From contig CALWUO010000007.1 of the NCBI GenBank assembly GCA_944384745.1, positions 1 to 64,000 of the forward strand: a DNA stretch of 64,000 bases. Direction: 5' to 3'. The notes beneath the pieces are model-generated. The model was given only the letters and a program-made list of their open reading frames with translations, made no database searches and was not told the origin of the DNA. The stretch comes from an uncultured Butyricicoccus sp. (GTDB taxonomy: Bacteria > Bacillota > Clostridia > Oscillospirales > Butyricicoccaceae). This document shows, piece by piece, positions 55,720-64,000 of this stretch (within the stretch, counting starts at the first letter, position 1; each line of letters begins with the position of its first letter). Both the position numbers and the translations under genes were made by a program.

Positions 55720-55748
55720 TTGAAAATTTGTTAAACGACGTTTATAAT
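55720..55748 (+). promoter_or_regulatory. Promoter of pepD
   Basis: TTGAAA (55720-55725), 17 bp, TATAAT (55743-55748). AAACG-A-CGTTT (55733-55743) sits in the spacer and touches the -10. Confidence 0.75.
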
Positions 55749-55781
55749 ATCCATTGATAAAAATATGAAAGTAGGCTTAAA

Positions 55782-57197
55782 ATGGATTTACAAATTATAA
55801 ATGGTGTTTTAGATGAATTTTATAAACTTTGTGAAATTCCACATCAACCAAAAAATGAAAAACAGCTTTCTGATATGCTAAAAAAATATCTTGAGCAGTT
55901 TGCAAAAAATATAACACAAGACGATTTAGGCAATATATGGGCGGATATTCCTGCAAGTGATGGCTTAGAAAATATGCCTTGTGTTGCACTACAAGCCCAT
56001 ATAGATATGGTTTATGCAGTTGGTATAAATCCAGATAAAAACGGCAAAATAATAACTAAAATAGAAAATGGTTATCTTACAACAGGCGGTAAAAGTTCAC
56101 TTGGTGCAGATTGTGGTGCAGGTGTTGCAGTTATTTTCTGGTTGCTTAAAAATATCAAACATAGTCCTCTTAGAATAATTTTAACCGTACAAGAGGAAAT
56201 TGGACTTATTGGTGCATCTAAAATTTCCAGTGAAAGCGTAGAAAATATAAATTATCTTATAAATTTAGATGGTTTTTCCGCTAATAGACTGATTATAGGT
56301 GCTGCTGGTGGTATGAGAGAGCATTTTTCCCGCCCTATGCAGTTTGTAACCTCTCCAGCTGGTAAATCATATGAAATAACTATTTCTGGTCTTAGTGGTG
56401 GTCATTCTGGTTTTGATATTGATAAAAACCGTGGTAATGCTGTTTTAATTCTAGGTGAAATTTTAAGAAAGCTACAAACAAAAACCCCTTTTGCAGTTGC
56501 TTATTTTAATGGTGGAGAGGCTTTTAATGCAATTCCATATACTTCATCTGTAAAAATTATAACCGCTATTTCAGCTAAAGATACTTTGGAAAATATATCA
56601 AGCGAGATTTTAAACAGATATAAACAAACTGATAGCTCGGCTAGAGTTAGCATTATTGAATGTGAAAGCCCTGAAAAGGTTTGGTCTGGAGAGCTTTTAA
56701 ACTCAGTGCTTACTGTTTTAGGTGGTTTTGCAAATGGTGTTTATCAAATGCATGAAACACTAGAAAATACCGTCAGTGACTCATCTAATCTTGGCAGGAT
56801 TTATGAACAAGATAATGAACTTTGTATAGACACAATGATACGATATATGGACGAAAAGGCTTGTCAGGCACTGCACCAGAGCCATATACTTGTAGCGGGA
56901 ATGTGTGGTTTTACAAGCGTTGTCCGCACACATTATCCTGATTGGAAACCACAAACAAATGGTACTATGCTAAATAAAATAACAGAATTGTATACAGCTG
57001 AACATGGCTGTTCACCAGAAATTTTAGCTCAACATGTGGGATTAGAACCATCTTATTTTACAAAACATAATAAAGATTTGGAATGTATTTGTATGGGTAT
57101 GGACATATATGATTGTCATGCACCATCAGAACGTTTAAAACTTGATAGTATACCGCCTTTTGTGCGTATCCTTTCAAAATTCTTGCAAAATCCATAA
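55782..57197 (+). CDS. pepD: Aminoacyl-histidine dipeptidase (Xaa-His dipeptidase)
   Basis: A cytoplasmic M20-family zinc peptidase splitting Xaa-His and related dipeptides. The 471-aa protein shows metal and catalytic motifs QAHIDMVYAV (about 68-77), SLGADCGAGVA (about 107-117) and VQEEIGLIGA (catalytic Glu pair, about 138-147). The ligand His near the C-terminus lies in DCHAPSERL. The lid domain is present. It begins the plus-strand block, with its own promoter. The ribosome site is weak (AGTAGG), the start codon being the only ATG in position. A MATE exporter follows 18 bp later. Confidence 0.93.
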   Translation: MDLQIINGVLDEFYKLCEIPHQPKNEKQLSDMLKKYLEQFAKNITQDDLGNIWADIPASDGLENMPCVALQAHIDMVYAVGINPDKNGKIITKIENGYLTTGGKSSLGADCGAGVAVIFWLLKNIKHSPLRIILTVQEEIGLIGASKISSESVENINYLINLDGFSANRLIIGAAGGMREHFSRPMQFVTSPAGKSYEITISGLSGGHSGFDIDKNRGNAVLILGEILRKLQTKTPFAVAYFNGGEAFNAIPYTSSVKIITAISAKDTLENISSEILNRYKQTDSSARVSIIECESPEKVWSGELLNSVLTVLGGFANGVYQMHETLENTVSDSSNLGRIYEQDNELCIDTMIRYMDEKACQALHQSHILVAGMCGFTSVVRTHYPDWKPQTNGTMLNKITELYTAEHGCSPEILAQHVGLEPSYFTKHNKDLECICMGMDIYDCHAPSERLKLDSIPPFVRILSKFLQNP

Positions 57198-57215
57198 AAA
57201 ATAAAGAGGTGTAAA

Positions 57216-58547
57216 ATGGGGAAACAACCTGATTTATTAAAAGATAAGCCTAGCAGTCTATATTTTAAATATTTACTTCCATCTGTAAGTGCATCACTTG
57301 TAACATCTATTTATATTTTAGCTGATACTATAATGATTGGTCGTGGTTGTGGTGCTGCGGCTCTTGCTGCACTCAATATTGTGCTGCCTGTATTCGCTTT
57401 GCTTTTTGCTTTTGGCATGCTTTTTGGCATAGGTGGTGGCGTGCTTTATTCGGTTGCCAAAGGTAATAATGATGATACTCATGCAAAAGAAATTTGGTCA
57501 ACTTCACTTTGTTTAAATTCTTTATCTGCTATTATAATACTTGTTTTAGGTGGATTGTTTTTTGAAAAACTATGTTATTTTCTTGGTGCTGATGAAAATA
57601 GTATAACTATGGTTATGGATTATGCTAAATATGTTGTATTTGGTGCACCCGCTTATATGTTTTCCGCTTTTTTACAGGCATTTGTTAGAAATGATAAACA
57701 GCCTAAACGTGCTATGGTTGCTGTTATAACAGGTGCTATTACAAATATTGTTTTAGATTATATTTTTATCTTTAACTTTGGTATGGGGCTTACAGGTGGT
57801 GCTGCTGCCACTTTAATAGGCAATATTACAACCGCTTGTATACTACTAACCCATTTTTTAAGTAAAGATAACGGTTTACATTTTAATATTAAAAGTATAA
57901 AGCCACAATTAAGTTTTAATATTGTTTCTTCTGGTGCACCATCATTTTTTATAGAAGCTGCAACTGGTCTTATAACTTTGACATTTAACAAACAAATGCT
58001 TAAATACTTGGGTGAACTTGGTGTTGTTGCTTATGGTGTAGTTGCTAACTATGCACTTGTTATACAATCATTATTTAATGGTATAGGTCAAGCCTCTCAA
58101 CCTATTATGGCTACAAATTTCGGTGGTGGTTTGCATGAGCGTGTTAAAACCATAAGAAAAATGGGCTTAATAACTGTTTTACTGGTTGCAAGTGTTGCTG
58201 TTATTTGTGCTTATATAATTCCTGTGCCTATGACTGCACTTTTTGTCGAGTTAAGCGACGAACTTTTGAAACTCTCTATACCTGCACTTAATATATATTT
58301 CTTAGCATTTTGGTTTTTAGGTATAAATTTGTTTATTACAACATGTTTACAATCTATTGTAAAATCCACATTTGCACTTATTATTATGGTGCTTCGTGGC
58401 GTTATCTTGCCTATTATTTTTGCTGTGGTTTTACCTGAAATTACTGGTTCTGGTATCGCCATTTTTGCTGCTGTTCCATGCTCAGAAATTATAGTCAGTA
58501 TGATTTCCATATCATTTATAAGGAAATTTGGAGCTAGTAAAAACTAA
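57216..58547 (+). CDS. MATE-family efflux transporter
   Basis: A 443-aa exporter with 12 predicted spans in two homologous halves. It uses a Na+ or proton gradient to expel drugs or metabolites. Family marks are LPSVSASLVTSIYILADTIMIG at the start and LAALNIVLPVFALLFAFGMLFGIGG. The start of the second half, ATGLITLTFNKQMLKYLGELGVVAYGVV, is also typical. It belongs to the MepA-like branch common in Clostridia. The ATG follows AGAGGTG. Transcription from pepD is likely. A weak hairpin (58580-58610) may end the unit. Confidence 0.92.
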   Translation: MGKQPDLLKDKPSSLYFKYLLPSVSASLVTSIYILADTIMIGRGCGAAALAALNIVLPVFALLFAFGMLFGIGGGVLYSVAKGNNDDTHAKEIWSTSLCLNSLSAIIILVLGGLFFEKLCYFLGADENSITMVMDYAKYVVFGAPAYMFSAFLQAFVRNDKQPKRAMVAVITGAITNIVLDYIFIFNFGMGLTGGAAATLIGNITTACILLTHFLSKDNGLHFNIKSIKPQLSFNIVSSGAPSFFIEAATGLITLTFNKQMLKYLGELGVVAYGVVANYALVIQSLFNGIGQASQPIMATNFGGGLHERVKTIRKMGLITVLLVASVAVICAYIIPVPMTALFVELSDELLKLSIPALNIYFLAFWFLGINLFITTCLQSIVKSTFALIIMVLRGVILPIIFAVVLPEITGSGIAIFAAVPCSEIIVSMISISFIRKFGASKN

Positions 58548-58579
58548 ACTGCAATTTGCATGATTTATTTTTATTAAAA

Positions 58580-58610
58580 AAAACATATTTTGTGCGTTTT
58601 GGTATGTTTT
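58580..58610 (+). terminator. Possible weak terminator after the MATE gene
   Basis: AAAACATA (58580-58587) / TATGTTTT (58603-58610) with a 15-nt loop; the T run is part of the stem. Confidence 0.35.
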
Positions 58611-58665
58611 GATAATCTTAACGACTTCTTAACACGAAAAACCTTATTTTTTGTCTTTATGCCAT

Positions 58666-58694
58666 TTGACTTTAAATTGGTTTCGTTGTACTAT
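58666..58694 (+). promoter_or_regulatory. Promoter of the activase genes
   Basis: TTGACT (58666-58671), 17 bp, TACTAT (58689-58694). Confidence 0.65.
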
Positions 58695-58730
58695 TTACAA
58701 TGCAATTAGATATATATAACAGTATTAACA

Positions 58731-58754
58731 GGCGGTGAAAATGTTTTCTCCGCC
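58731..58754 (+). other. Leader hairpin before the activase gene
   Basis: GGCGG-T-GAAAA / TTTTC-T-CCGCC with a tiny loop, 30 nt before the start codon. A five-codon open frame (MFSPP) lies on its 3' arm; it is probably incidental. Confidence 0.45.
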
Positions 58755-58782
58755 ATAAATTTAATTTTATGGTGAATAGATA

Positions 58783-61734
58783 ATGAGTTTAATTAGTTTA
58801 GGTATTGATATCGGTTCGACAACTGTAAAATTAGTTGCTGTAAACGATGGAAAAATCATTTATAAACGCTATGAACGACATTTTTCAAAAGTGCGTGAAA
58901 AAGCGTGTGAAATGCTGCGTGATGCGGCTGAAATTTTAAAAAATAATACCATTAAAGTTGCAATAACAGGTTCAGCAGGTCTTGGCGTTGCAAAAGCAGG
59001 CAATCTTGACTTTGTGCAAGAAGTTTTCGCAACAAGAAAAGCTGTTGGTACACATGTGCCTAATGCTGATGTTGTAATTGAACTTGGCGGTGAAGATGCA
59101 AAAATTATATTTTTAACAGGTCAGCTTGAAGAACGTATGAACGGTTCTTGTGCTGGTGGTACTGGTGCTTTTATAGACCAGATGGCGGTGCTTTTAGATG
59201 TGACACCTGCCCAACTTGATGAACTTAGTTTAGACGCTGAAAGAATTTACACCATAGCTTCTCGTTGTGGTGTATTCGCTAAAACAGACATTCAGCCTTT
59301 ATTAAATGAAGGTGCTAGAAAAGAAGATGTTGCGGCTTCAATCTTTCAAGCTGTGGTAAATCAGACATTAACTGGTCTTGCTCAAGGTCGTGCCATAGAG
59401 GGTGATGTGCTGTTTTTAGGTGGTCCTCTGTTCTTCTTTATGGGTCTGCAAAGACGCTTTCAAGAAACATTAAAACTTGACAAACAACATGCTCATTTTC
59501 CAGAACTTGCTCCGTTTGCTATTGCTGCTGGTGCGGCTGAATACGCAAAGGATACAAATAATGAATACACATTTGATACTTTGCTTGAAACCTTGGAAAA
59601 AGCCGCTGGTGAGCCTGTACTTTCTCAGGTATTAGACCCTCTTTTTACATCTCAAGAAGAATATCGTGAGTTTACCAAAAGACATGGCAAACATGATGTT
59701 ATGACCGAAAATGTAACCGTCTATAAAGGTGATGCTTATTTAGGTATTGACTGCGGTTCTACAACAACTAAACTTGTACTTATGGGGCAAAATCATCAAA
59801 TTTTATATCATCACTATGCACCTAACAAGGGTAATCCAGTAGATGTTATAAAAGAGCAACTGACAAAACTTTATGAACTTTGTGGAGATAGAGTAAAAAT
59901 TGTTTCTTCTGCTGTAACTGGTTACGGTGAAGCTTTAATACAAAGTGCTTTTGGTATTGACCACGGTCTAGTTGAAACGGTTGCACATTTTAGAGCTGCA
60001 AAACATTTTTGTCCTGATGTTGATTTTATTATTGATATTGGCGGTCAAGATATCAAGTGTTTTAAAATTCGCAATAACTGCATTGATAATATTTTCTTAA
60101 ATGAGGCTTGTTCTTCTGGCTGTGGTTCATTTATAGAAACATTTGCCCGTTCAATGGGCTATTCCATTGAGGAATTTTGTAAACTTGGTTTGCTCGCAAA
60201 GCACCCTATTGATTTAGGCTCAAGATGTACTGTATTTATGAACTCCTCTGTAAAACAAGCTCAAAAAGATGGTGCAAGTATTGAGGCAATTTCCGCTGGT
60301 CTTTCTGTATCTGTTGTTAAAAATGCACTTTACAAAGTTATTCGTGCAAGCTCTCCTGATGATTTAGGTCAGCATATTGTTGTGCAAGGTGGTACTTTCT
60401 TAAATGATGCTATTTTACGTTCATTTGAGCTTGAAATAGGTCGTGAAGTTACTCGTCCTGCTATTTCTGGACTTATGGGTGCTTATGGTGCGGCTCTCTA
60501 TGCAATGGATAACCGAAATGAAACAACAAATATTATTTTACCTAGTGAACTTGCGATATTTAAGCATGAAGCTAAAAGTATAAGATGTGGACTATGTACA
60601 AATCATTGTAATCTTACAGTAAATACTTTCTCTGGAAACCGTCGTTTTATTTCTGGTAACCGTTGTGAACGTCCACTTGGCAAGGGTGAGCAAAAAGAAC
60701 TCCCTAATCTTTACACTTGGAAACTTGAAAAACTAAAAAGCTATGATAAAATCCAACCAGTTGGTGAGATAAAGGGGAAAATTGGCATTCCTTTTGGACT
60801 TAATATGCTTGAACTTTATCCTTTCTGGAAAACGTTTTTAAATGAACTCGGTTTTGAAGTTGTAAGAAGTGATGTTTCCACCCGTGAAATGTATCAAAGA
60901 GGTCAACATTCTATCCCATCTGACACCGTTTGTTATCCTGCTAAACTTATGCATGGTCATATAGATGATTTACTTAATAAAAATGTTGATGCTATTTTCT
61001 ATCCATGTATGACTTATAACCTTGATGAACATAGAGGTGATAACTGCTACAACTGCCCTGTTGTTGCATATTATCCTGAGCTTTTACAGGCAAATGTACC
61101 AGAGCTTGCAAAAACCGATTTTATGATGCCTTATTTTGAGCTTTCAAACCATAAGGAATTTATAAAACAAGCTAATAAGTTCTTTGGTAAAAAATATAGC
61201 TGGCTTAAAAAGAAACAAATCGAGCAGGCGGCAAATCGTGCTTATATAGCTCTTGAAGGTTATTATACACATATACGTTCAGAGGGTGAAAAAGCGGTTA
61301 AATTTGCTGATGATAATAATTTACCTATTGCTGTACTTGTGGGCAGACCTTATCATATTGACCCAGAGATAAACCACGGTATTCATCAAATGATTGGTTC
61401 ATATGGAATGGTTGTTGTAAGTGAAGACTCTGTTTTCCATCTTGCTAAAGCTCCTGAAGTTCGTGTACTTAATCAATGGACTTATCATTCACGCATGTAT
61501 TCAGCAGCTCAATATGTTATAAATAAACCTAATGCCGACCTTATTCAGCTTGTTAGTTTTGGCTGTGGCATTGATGCTATTACAACCGATGAAATCCGTT
61601 CTATTATAGAATCTGGTGATAAAATTTACACTCAACTTAAAATTGATGAGATAAATAACCTTGGTGCGGCTAGAATTAGAATTCGCAGTATGCTTGCAGC
61701 AGTTGAGGAGGGTAAACGACTTGCAAAACAATAA
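58783..61734 (+). CDS. Acyl-CoA dehydratase activase-type protein, ATPase part
   Basis: A 983-aa member of the BadF/BadG/BcrA/BcrD ATPase group: activators of 2-hydroxyacyl-CoA dehydratases and benzoyl-CoA reductases that fire an electron at low potential using ATP. Two ASKHA ATPase modules are visible, GIDIGSTTVKLV (about 7) and GIDCGSTTTKLV (about 324). Each has its cluster Cys (NGSCAGGTGAFIDQM and SRCGVFAK; NEACSSGCGSFIETF and SRCTVFMN). A Cys motif RCGLCTNHC follows near 600, then a DUF2229-like region. In many anaerobes this protein continues to about 1400 aa; here the rest is the next gene. No dehydratase subunits are nearby. The start ATG follows TGGTGA. Confidence 0.88.
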   Translation: MSLISLGIDIGSTTVKLVAVNDGKIIYKRYERHFSKVREKACEMLRDAAEILKNNTIKVAITGSAGLGVAKAGNLDFVQEVFATRKAVGTHVPNADVVIELGGEDAKIIFLTGQLEERMNGSCAGGTGAFIDQMAVLLDVTPAQLDELSLDAERIYTIASRCGVFAKTDIQPLLNEGARKEDVAASIFQAVVNQTLTGLAQGRAIEGDVLFLGGPLFFFMGLQRRFQETLKLDKQHAHFPELAPFAIAAGAAEYAKDTNNEYTFDTLLETLEKAAGEPVLSQVLDPLFTSQEEYREFTKRHGKHDVMTENVTVYKGDAYLGIDCGSTTTKLVLMGQNHQILYHHYAPNKGNPVDVIKEQLTKLYELCGDRVKIVSSAVTGYGEALIQSAFGIDHGLVETVAHFRAAKHFCPDVDFIIDIGGQDIKCFKIRNNCIDNIFLNEACSSGCGSFIETFARSMGYSIEEFCKLGLLAKHPIDLGSRCTVFMNSSVKQAQKDGASIEAISAGLSVSVVKNALYKVIRASSPDDLGQHIVVQGGTFLNDAILRSFELEIGREVTRPAISGLMGAYGAALYAMDNRNETTNIILPSELAIFKHEAKSIRCGLCTNHCNLTVNTFSGNRRFISGNRCERPLGKGEQKELPNLYTWKLEKLKSYDKIQPVGEIKGKIGIPFGLNMLELYPFWKTFLNELGFEVVRSDVSTREMYQRGQHSIPSDTVCYPAKLMHGHIDDLLNKNVDAIFYPCMTYNLDEHRGDNCYNCPVVAYYPELLQANVPELAKTDFMMPYFELSNHKEFIKQANKFFGKKYSWLKKKQIEQAANRAYIALEGYYTHIRSEGEKAVKFADDNNLPIAVLVGRPYHIDPEINHGIHQMIGSYGMVVVSEDSVFHLAKAPEVRVLNQWTYHSRMYSAAQYVINKPNADLIQLVSFGCGIDAITTDEIRSIIESGDKIYTQLKIDEINNLGAARIRIRSMLAAVEEGKRLAKQ

Positions 61735-62968
61735 ACCTTGGGTACAGTTTACCGAGGATATGAAAAAAGATTATACAATCCTCGTACCAAATATGTTGCC
61801 AATTCAATTTGGTATTGCTCTTAAAATTATGAAAAACTATGGTTATAACATGGAACTTCTAACAACTGATGGTCATGATATAATCGAAACAGGTCTTAAA
61901 AATGTGCATAATGACACTTGTTATCCTGCACTTTTGAGCATAGGTCAACTTATTCATGCGATTGAAAGTGGTAAATATGATACACATAAAATCGCCCTTA
62001 TTATGAGTCAAACGGGTGGCGGCTGTCGTGCCTCTAACTATATTCATCTTTTAAGAAAAGCCCTTGAAAAAAAAGGCTATGATTATATCCCTGTTATCTC
62101 TCTTAACTTCTCTGGTCTTGAGGATAACCCAGGGTTTAAACTCACACCTCAAATGTTAGGTCAAATAGCTTATGGTTTGCTTATCGGTGATTTAATTATG
62201 ATGTTACACAACCAATGCAGACCTTATGAAAAAGTTAAAGGCACATCTCAAAAAGTTGTTGATATCTGTACACGCACAATTTCTGAACGTTTTACTGGAA
62301 ACCGTATGATTAGTTATGGTGAAGTTAAAAAGCTTTATAAATTTGTGCTTGATGCCTTTGCTAAAATTCCACTTGATACATCTGTTAAAAAGAAAAAAGT
62401 TGGTATTGTAGGTGAGATTTATGTTAAATTCTCCCCTCTTGGAAATAACCATCTTGAAGATTTTCTTGTATCTGAGGGGTGTGAGCCTGTACTACCAGGG
62501 TTAATTGACTTCTGTTTATACTGTGTTTACAATGGCATTATTGACCATAAGCTGTATGGCAGGTCATTAAAAACCGCCATGACCAACCAAATGATTTATA
62601 AGTTTGTGCTTGGCAAACAAAAAGATATGATTCAAATGATTGAAAAACACGGTAAATTCCGCCCACCTCAGTACTTTGACCATGTTCGTCAGCTTTCTAA
62701 AGAAATCATTGGCGAGGGTGTTAAAATGGGTGAAGGTTGGTTACTTCCTGCTGAAATGGTGGAACTTATCACAGAGGGCGTTAAAAATATAGTTTGTACC
62801 CAACCTTTTGGCTGTCTGCCTAATCATATAGCTGGTAAAGGTATGGTAAGAAAAATCCGTGAAAAATACCCAGAAGCAAATATAGTTTCTATTGACTATG
62901 ACCCTGGAGCATCAAAAATAAATCAAGAAAATAGAATAAAACTTATGCTTTCAACCGCTGAGGATTAA
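61721..62968 (+). CDS. Acyl-CoA dehydratase activase-type protein, C-terminal part as a separate gene
   Basis: A 415-aa protein matching the C-terminal third of long activase-related proteins, with an HgdB/BcrC-like fold. Visible features are ILVPNMLPIQFGIALKIMKN near the start, HNDTCYPAL and SQTGGGCRASNY (cysteines in places typical of cluster binding). The end reads TQPFGCLPNHIAGKG and then IVSIDYDPGASKINQENRIKLM. It starts at TTG 61721-61723: GAGGAGGG is 8 bases upstream, inside the end of the previous gene, with a 14-bp overlap. So this looks like a true two-gene version with coupled translation rather than a damaged gene. A bidirectional terminator follows. Substrate unknown. Confidence 0.85.
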   Translation: MQNNKPWVQFTEDMKKDYTILVPNMLPIQFGIALKIMKNYGYNMELLTTDGHDIIETGLKNVHNDTCYPALLSIGQLIHAIESGKYDTHKIALIMSQTGGGCRASNYIHLLRKALEKKGYDYIPVISLNFSGLEDNPGFKLTPQMLGQIAYGLLIGDLIMMLHNQCRPYEKVKGTSQKVVDICTRTISERFTGNRMISYGEVKKLYKFVLDAFAKIPLDTSVKKKKVGIVGEIYVKFSPLGNNHLEDFLVSEGCEPVLPGLIDFCLYCVYNGIIDHKLYGRSLKTAMTNQMIYKFVLGKQKDMIQMIEKHGKFRPPQYFDHVRQLSKEIIGEGVKMGEGWLLPAEMVELITEGVKNIVCTQPFGCLPNHIAGKGMVRKIREKYPEANIVSIDYDPGASKINQENRIKLMLSTAED

Positions 62969-62991
62969 AAAAACCGCCTTAGCGGTTTTTT
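62969..62991. terminator. Bidirectional terminator after the activase genes
   Basis: AAAACCGC-CTTA-GCGGTTTT with flanking A and T runs, between convergent genes. Confidence 0.88.
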
Positions 62992-64000
62992 ATTTTGCAT
63001 ATAAATTTATATCCCATGCTGGAACATATGGGTGATGTCTAAAATAAAATTTATATTCTGGACAAATTTCATATATTTGCAAAACAAGTGCAAATAAATC
63101 TTCATTTCTATGATATGCCGCAATATTTAACTTAGGTTTCCATTTTTGTAATGTGTTTTTAGCCCCTAAAATAGCCTCTTTTTCCGAACCCTCAACGTCC
63201 ATTTTTAAAAATGTACATTGTTTTCCTTGTAAAACCAAATCAACTGCACGCATATTAGTTTGTATACCTTTTTCGGATATTCTTGAATTTCTGCCCGCTT
63301 TTGCTGCAAATGTTAAAACACAATCATTATCCCATGCACCCGCATTCTCTAACACAATATCACCAGATAAGTTTTCCTCTACATACTTTTTAAGCTTTCT
63401 AAAATTTCGCTTGTCTGGCTCTAATGCGGTTATACTTGCAAACTTACCATCAGTATAACTTAAAAGTTCTCTTATTGTATCTCCGTTATATGCTCCCAAA
63501 TCCACAAAATGTTCGTTTTCTGTTGGTTTTAATATATTTGTGAAAATCTCGTCTTTATCGTCCTCACCTTGTTTTAAATACTCTATTTTACCAGTGAGTT
63601 TAAAACATATCATCTTATCTAACACATATTTAGAACGCTCGTCCGCCAGAAGTTCAAATACTTTATCAAACTCTTTTTCATGTGCTTTTACAAACTCTAA
63701 ATTAAAAACTCCCTCACCTGCTACTGGTACATCTGGTGCTACTACATCAAATTTTTTGTTAAGCTCATACATTTTTTCAAGCACTTCTGCTCTTTGACTT
63801 GCAAAAGATATAACAATTACTATATCTTCTCCAAATATATCTATTGTCTGTGTAAGTGTTCTAACAGGAAATCCTGCAAAATCATGCCCCCTTACAAACT
63901 CATCACTTGCAAAAACCCCTGATGCCTTTATTCCATAGCTTTCAAAAACCTTTAAAATCTTATCTGCACCATCACCCATACCATAAAGCAAAATTGGTCT
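62990..64000 (-). CDS. FkbM-family methyltransferase (5' end beyond the window)
   Basis: A SAM-dependent methyltransferase of the FkbM type, acting usually on sugars or polyketides. At least 336 codons are present and the frame stays open to base 64000 (reading RPILLYGMGDGADKIL), so the N-terminus lies outside. The first visible part is a Rossmann-like sugar-nucleotide or NAD-type segment (LLYGMGDGADKIL...GVFASDEF). The FkbM domain (about 160-320) has the SAM motif FVDLGAYNGDTI and later FLKMDVEGSEKEAILGA. Such fused layouts occur in surface-polysaccharide clusters; the neighbours here do not settle the pathway. Confidence 0.85.
   Translation of the reverse strand, partial: RPILLYGMGDGADKILKVFESYGIKASGVFASDEFVRGHDFAGFPVRTLTQTIDIFGEDIVIVISFASQRAEVLEKMYELNKKFDVVAPDVPVAGEGVFNLEFVKAHEKEFDKVFELLADERSKYVLDKMICFKLTGKIEYLKQGEDDKDEIFTNILKPTENEHFVDLGAYNGDTIRELLSYTDGKFASITALEPDKRNFRKLKKYVEENLSGDIVLENAGAWDNDCVLTFAAKAGRNSRISEKGIQTNMRAVDLVLQGKQCTFLKMDVEGSEKEAILGAKNTLQKWKPKLNIAAYHRNEDLFALVLQIYEICPEYKFYFRHHPYVPAWDINLYAK

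Noticed and set aside
58741..58758. Leader peptide MFSPP before the activase gene
   Set aside because: Five codons without a ribosome site and no amino-acid theme related to the downstream gene.
61661..61734. Disruptive frameshift in the activase gene
   Set aside because: A ribosome site and a TTG start at the right spacing support two coupled genes, and both frames are otherwise intact; a sequencing error is not fully excluded.

Overview
The window reads as one continuous piece of chromosome from a low-GC, strictly anaerobic Bacillota, most likely a Clostridia member near Oscillospirales/Ruminococcaceae. The evidence is the A+T-rich intergenic DNA, the YlmD-H-like SepF/YggT/DivIVA/IleS order, Hfq beside MiaA-MutL-MutS, a CwlD-type (spore-associated) amidase, superoxide reductase in place of a visible superoxide dismutase, an Nfn-type electron-bifurcating pair and a 2-hydroxyacyl-CoA-dehydratase-type activase. 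No rRNA, tRNA, CRISPR, IS or prophage feature was recognised. The genus assignment is inference.

Layout. 1-3.9 kb: the 5' end of pta, a PTS-EIIC-like membrane protein, a lone 62-aa gene, and a redox module (superoxide reductase, NifX-like protein, divergent Crp/Fnr regulator, thioredoxin). 3.9-21.5 kb: a long minus-strand housekeeping string read from right to left: two radical-SAM tRNA/RNA-type genes, miaB, mutS, mutL, miaA, hfq, an HlyD-like protein, yggS, sepF, yggT, divIVA, ileS, lspA and an RluD-family gene. 21.7-30.9 kb: a nucleobase permease, cwlD-like and radA, an NhaC antiporter, nfnBA, an SH3-amidase and a DUF3592-like membrane protein. 31-38.7 kb: an L-ascorbate (ula) operon with ulaG, C, A, B, R, E, F plus an unknown beta-propeller-like gene and a HAD phosphatase, but no ulaD. 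39-41.6 kb: feoA, feoB and a small Cys-rich feo-associated protein. 41.7-45.5 kb: pfkA, an HPr with Arg at position 46, and a YtrA-type GntR/ABC cassette with a 52-aa protein. 45.5-48.2 kb: an XRE/DUF3169 pair, a membrane-anchored XRE protein and a CBS protein. 48.3-55.6 kb: a methionine-synthesis operon (activation-domain protein, MetH lacking that domain, Hcy-methyltransferase/MTHFR fusion) and an upstream NitT/TauT-type ABC transporter. 55.8-64 kb: pepD, a MATE exporter, a two-gene acyl-CoA-dehydratase activase and the 3' part of an FkbM methyltransferase.

How it fits together. The ula genes give import, phosphorylation and conversion of ascorbate towards D-xylulose 5-phosphate, with PfkA and Pta downstream in central metabolism. 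HPr could feed the PTS. The SOR/NifX-like/Crp-Fnr/thioredoxin group looks like an anaerobe's oxidative-stress set under one regulator. The best candidates for undescribed biology are regulatory: a four-copy 18-bp operator array before a small XRE gene, paired 17-bp operators around the ula promoter, three 21-bp phased repeats upstream of pta, a two-hairpin feoA-feoB intercistron, and palindromes next to the Crp/Fnr regulon. Among proteins, the His-rich propeller-like protein in ula and the transmembrane XRE protein stand out.
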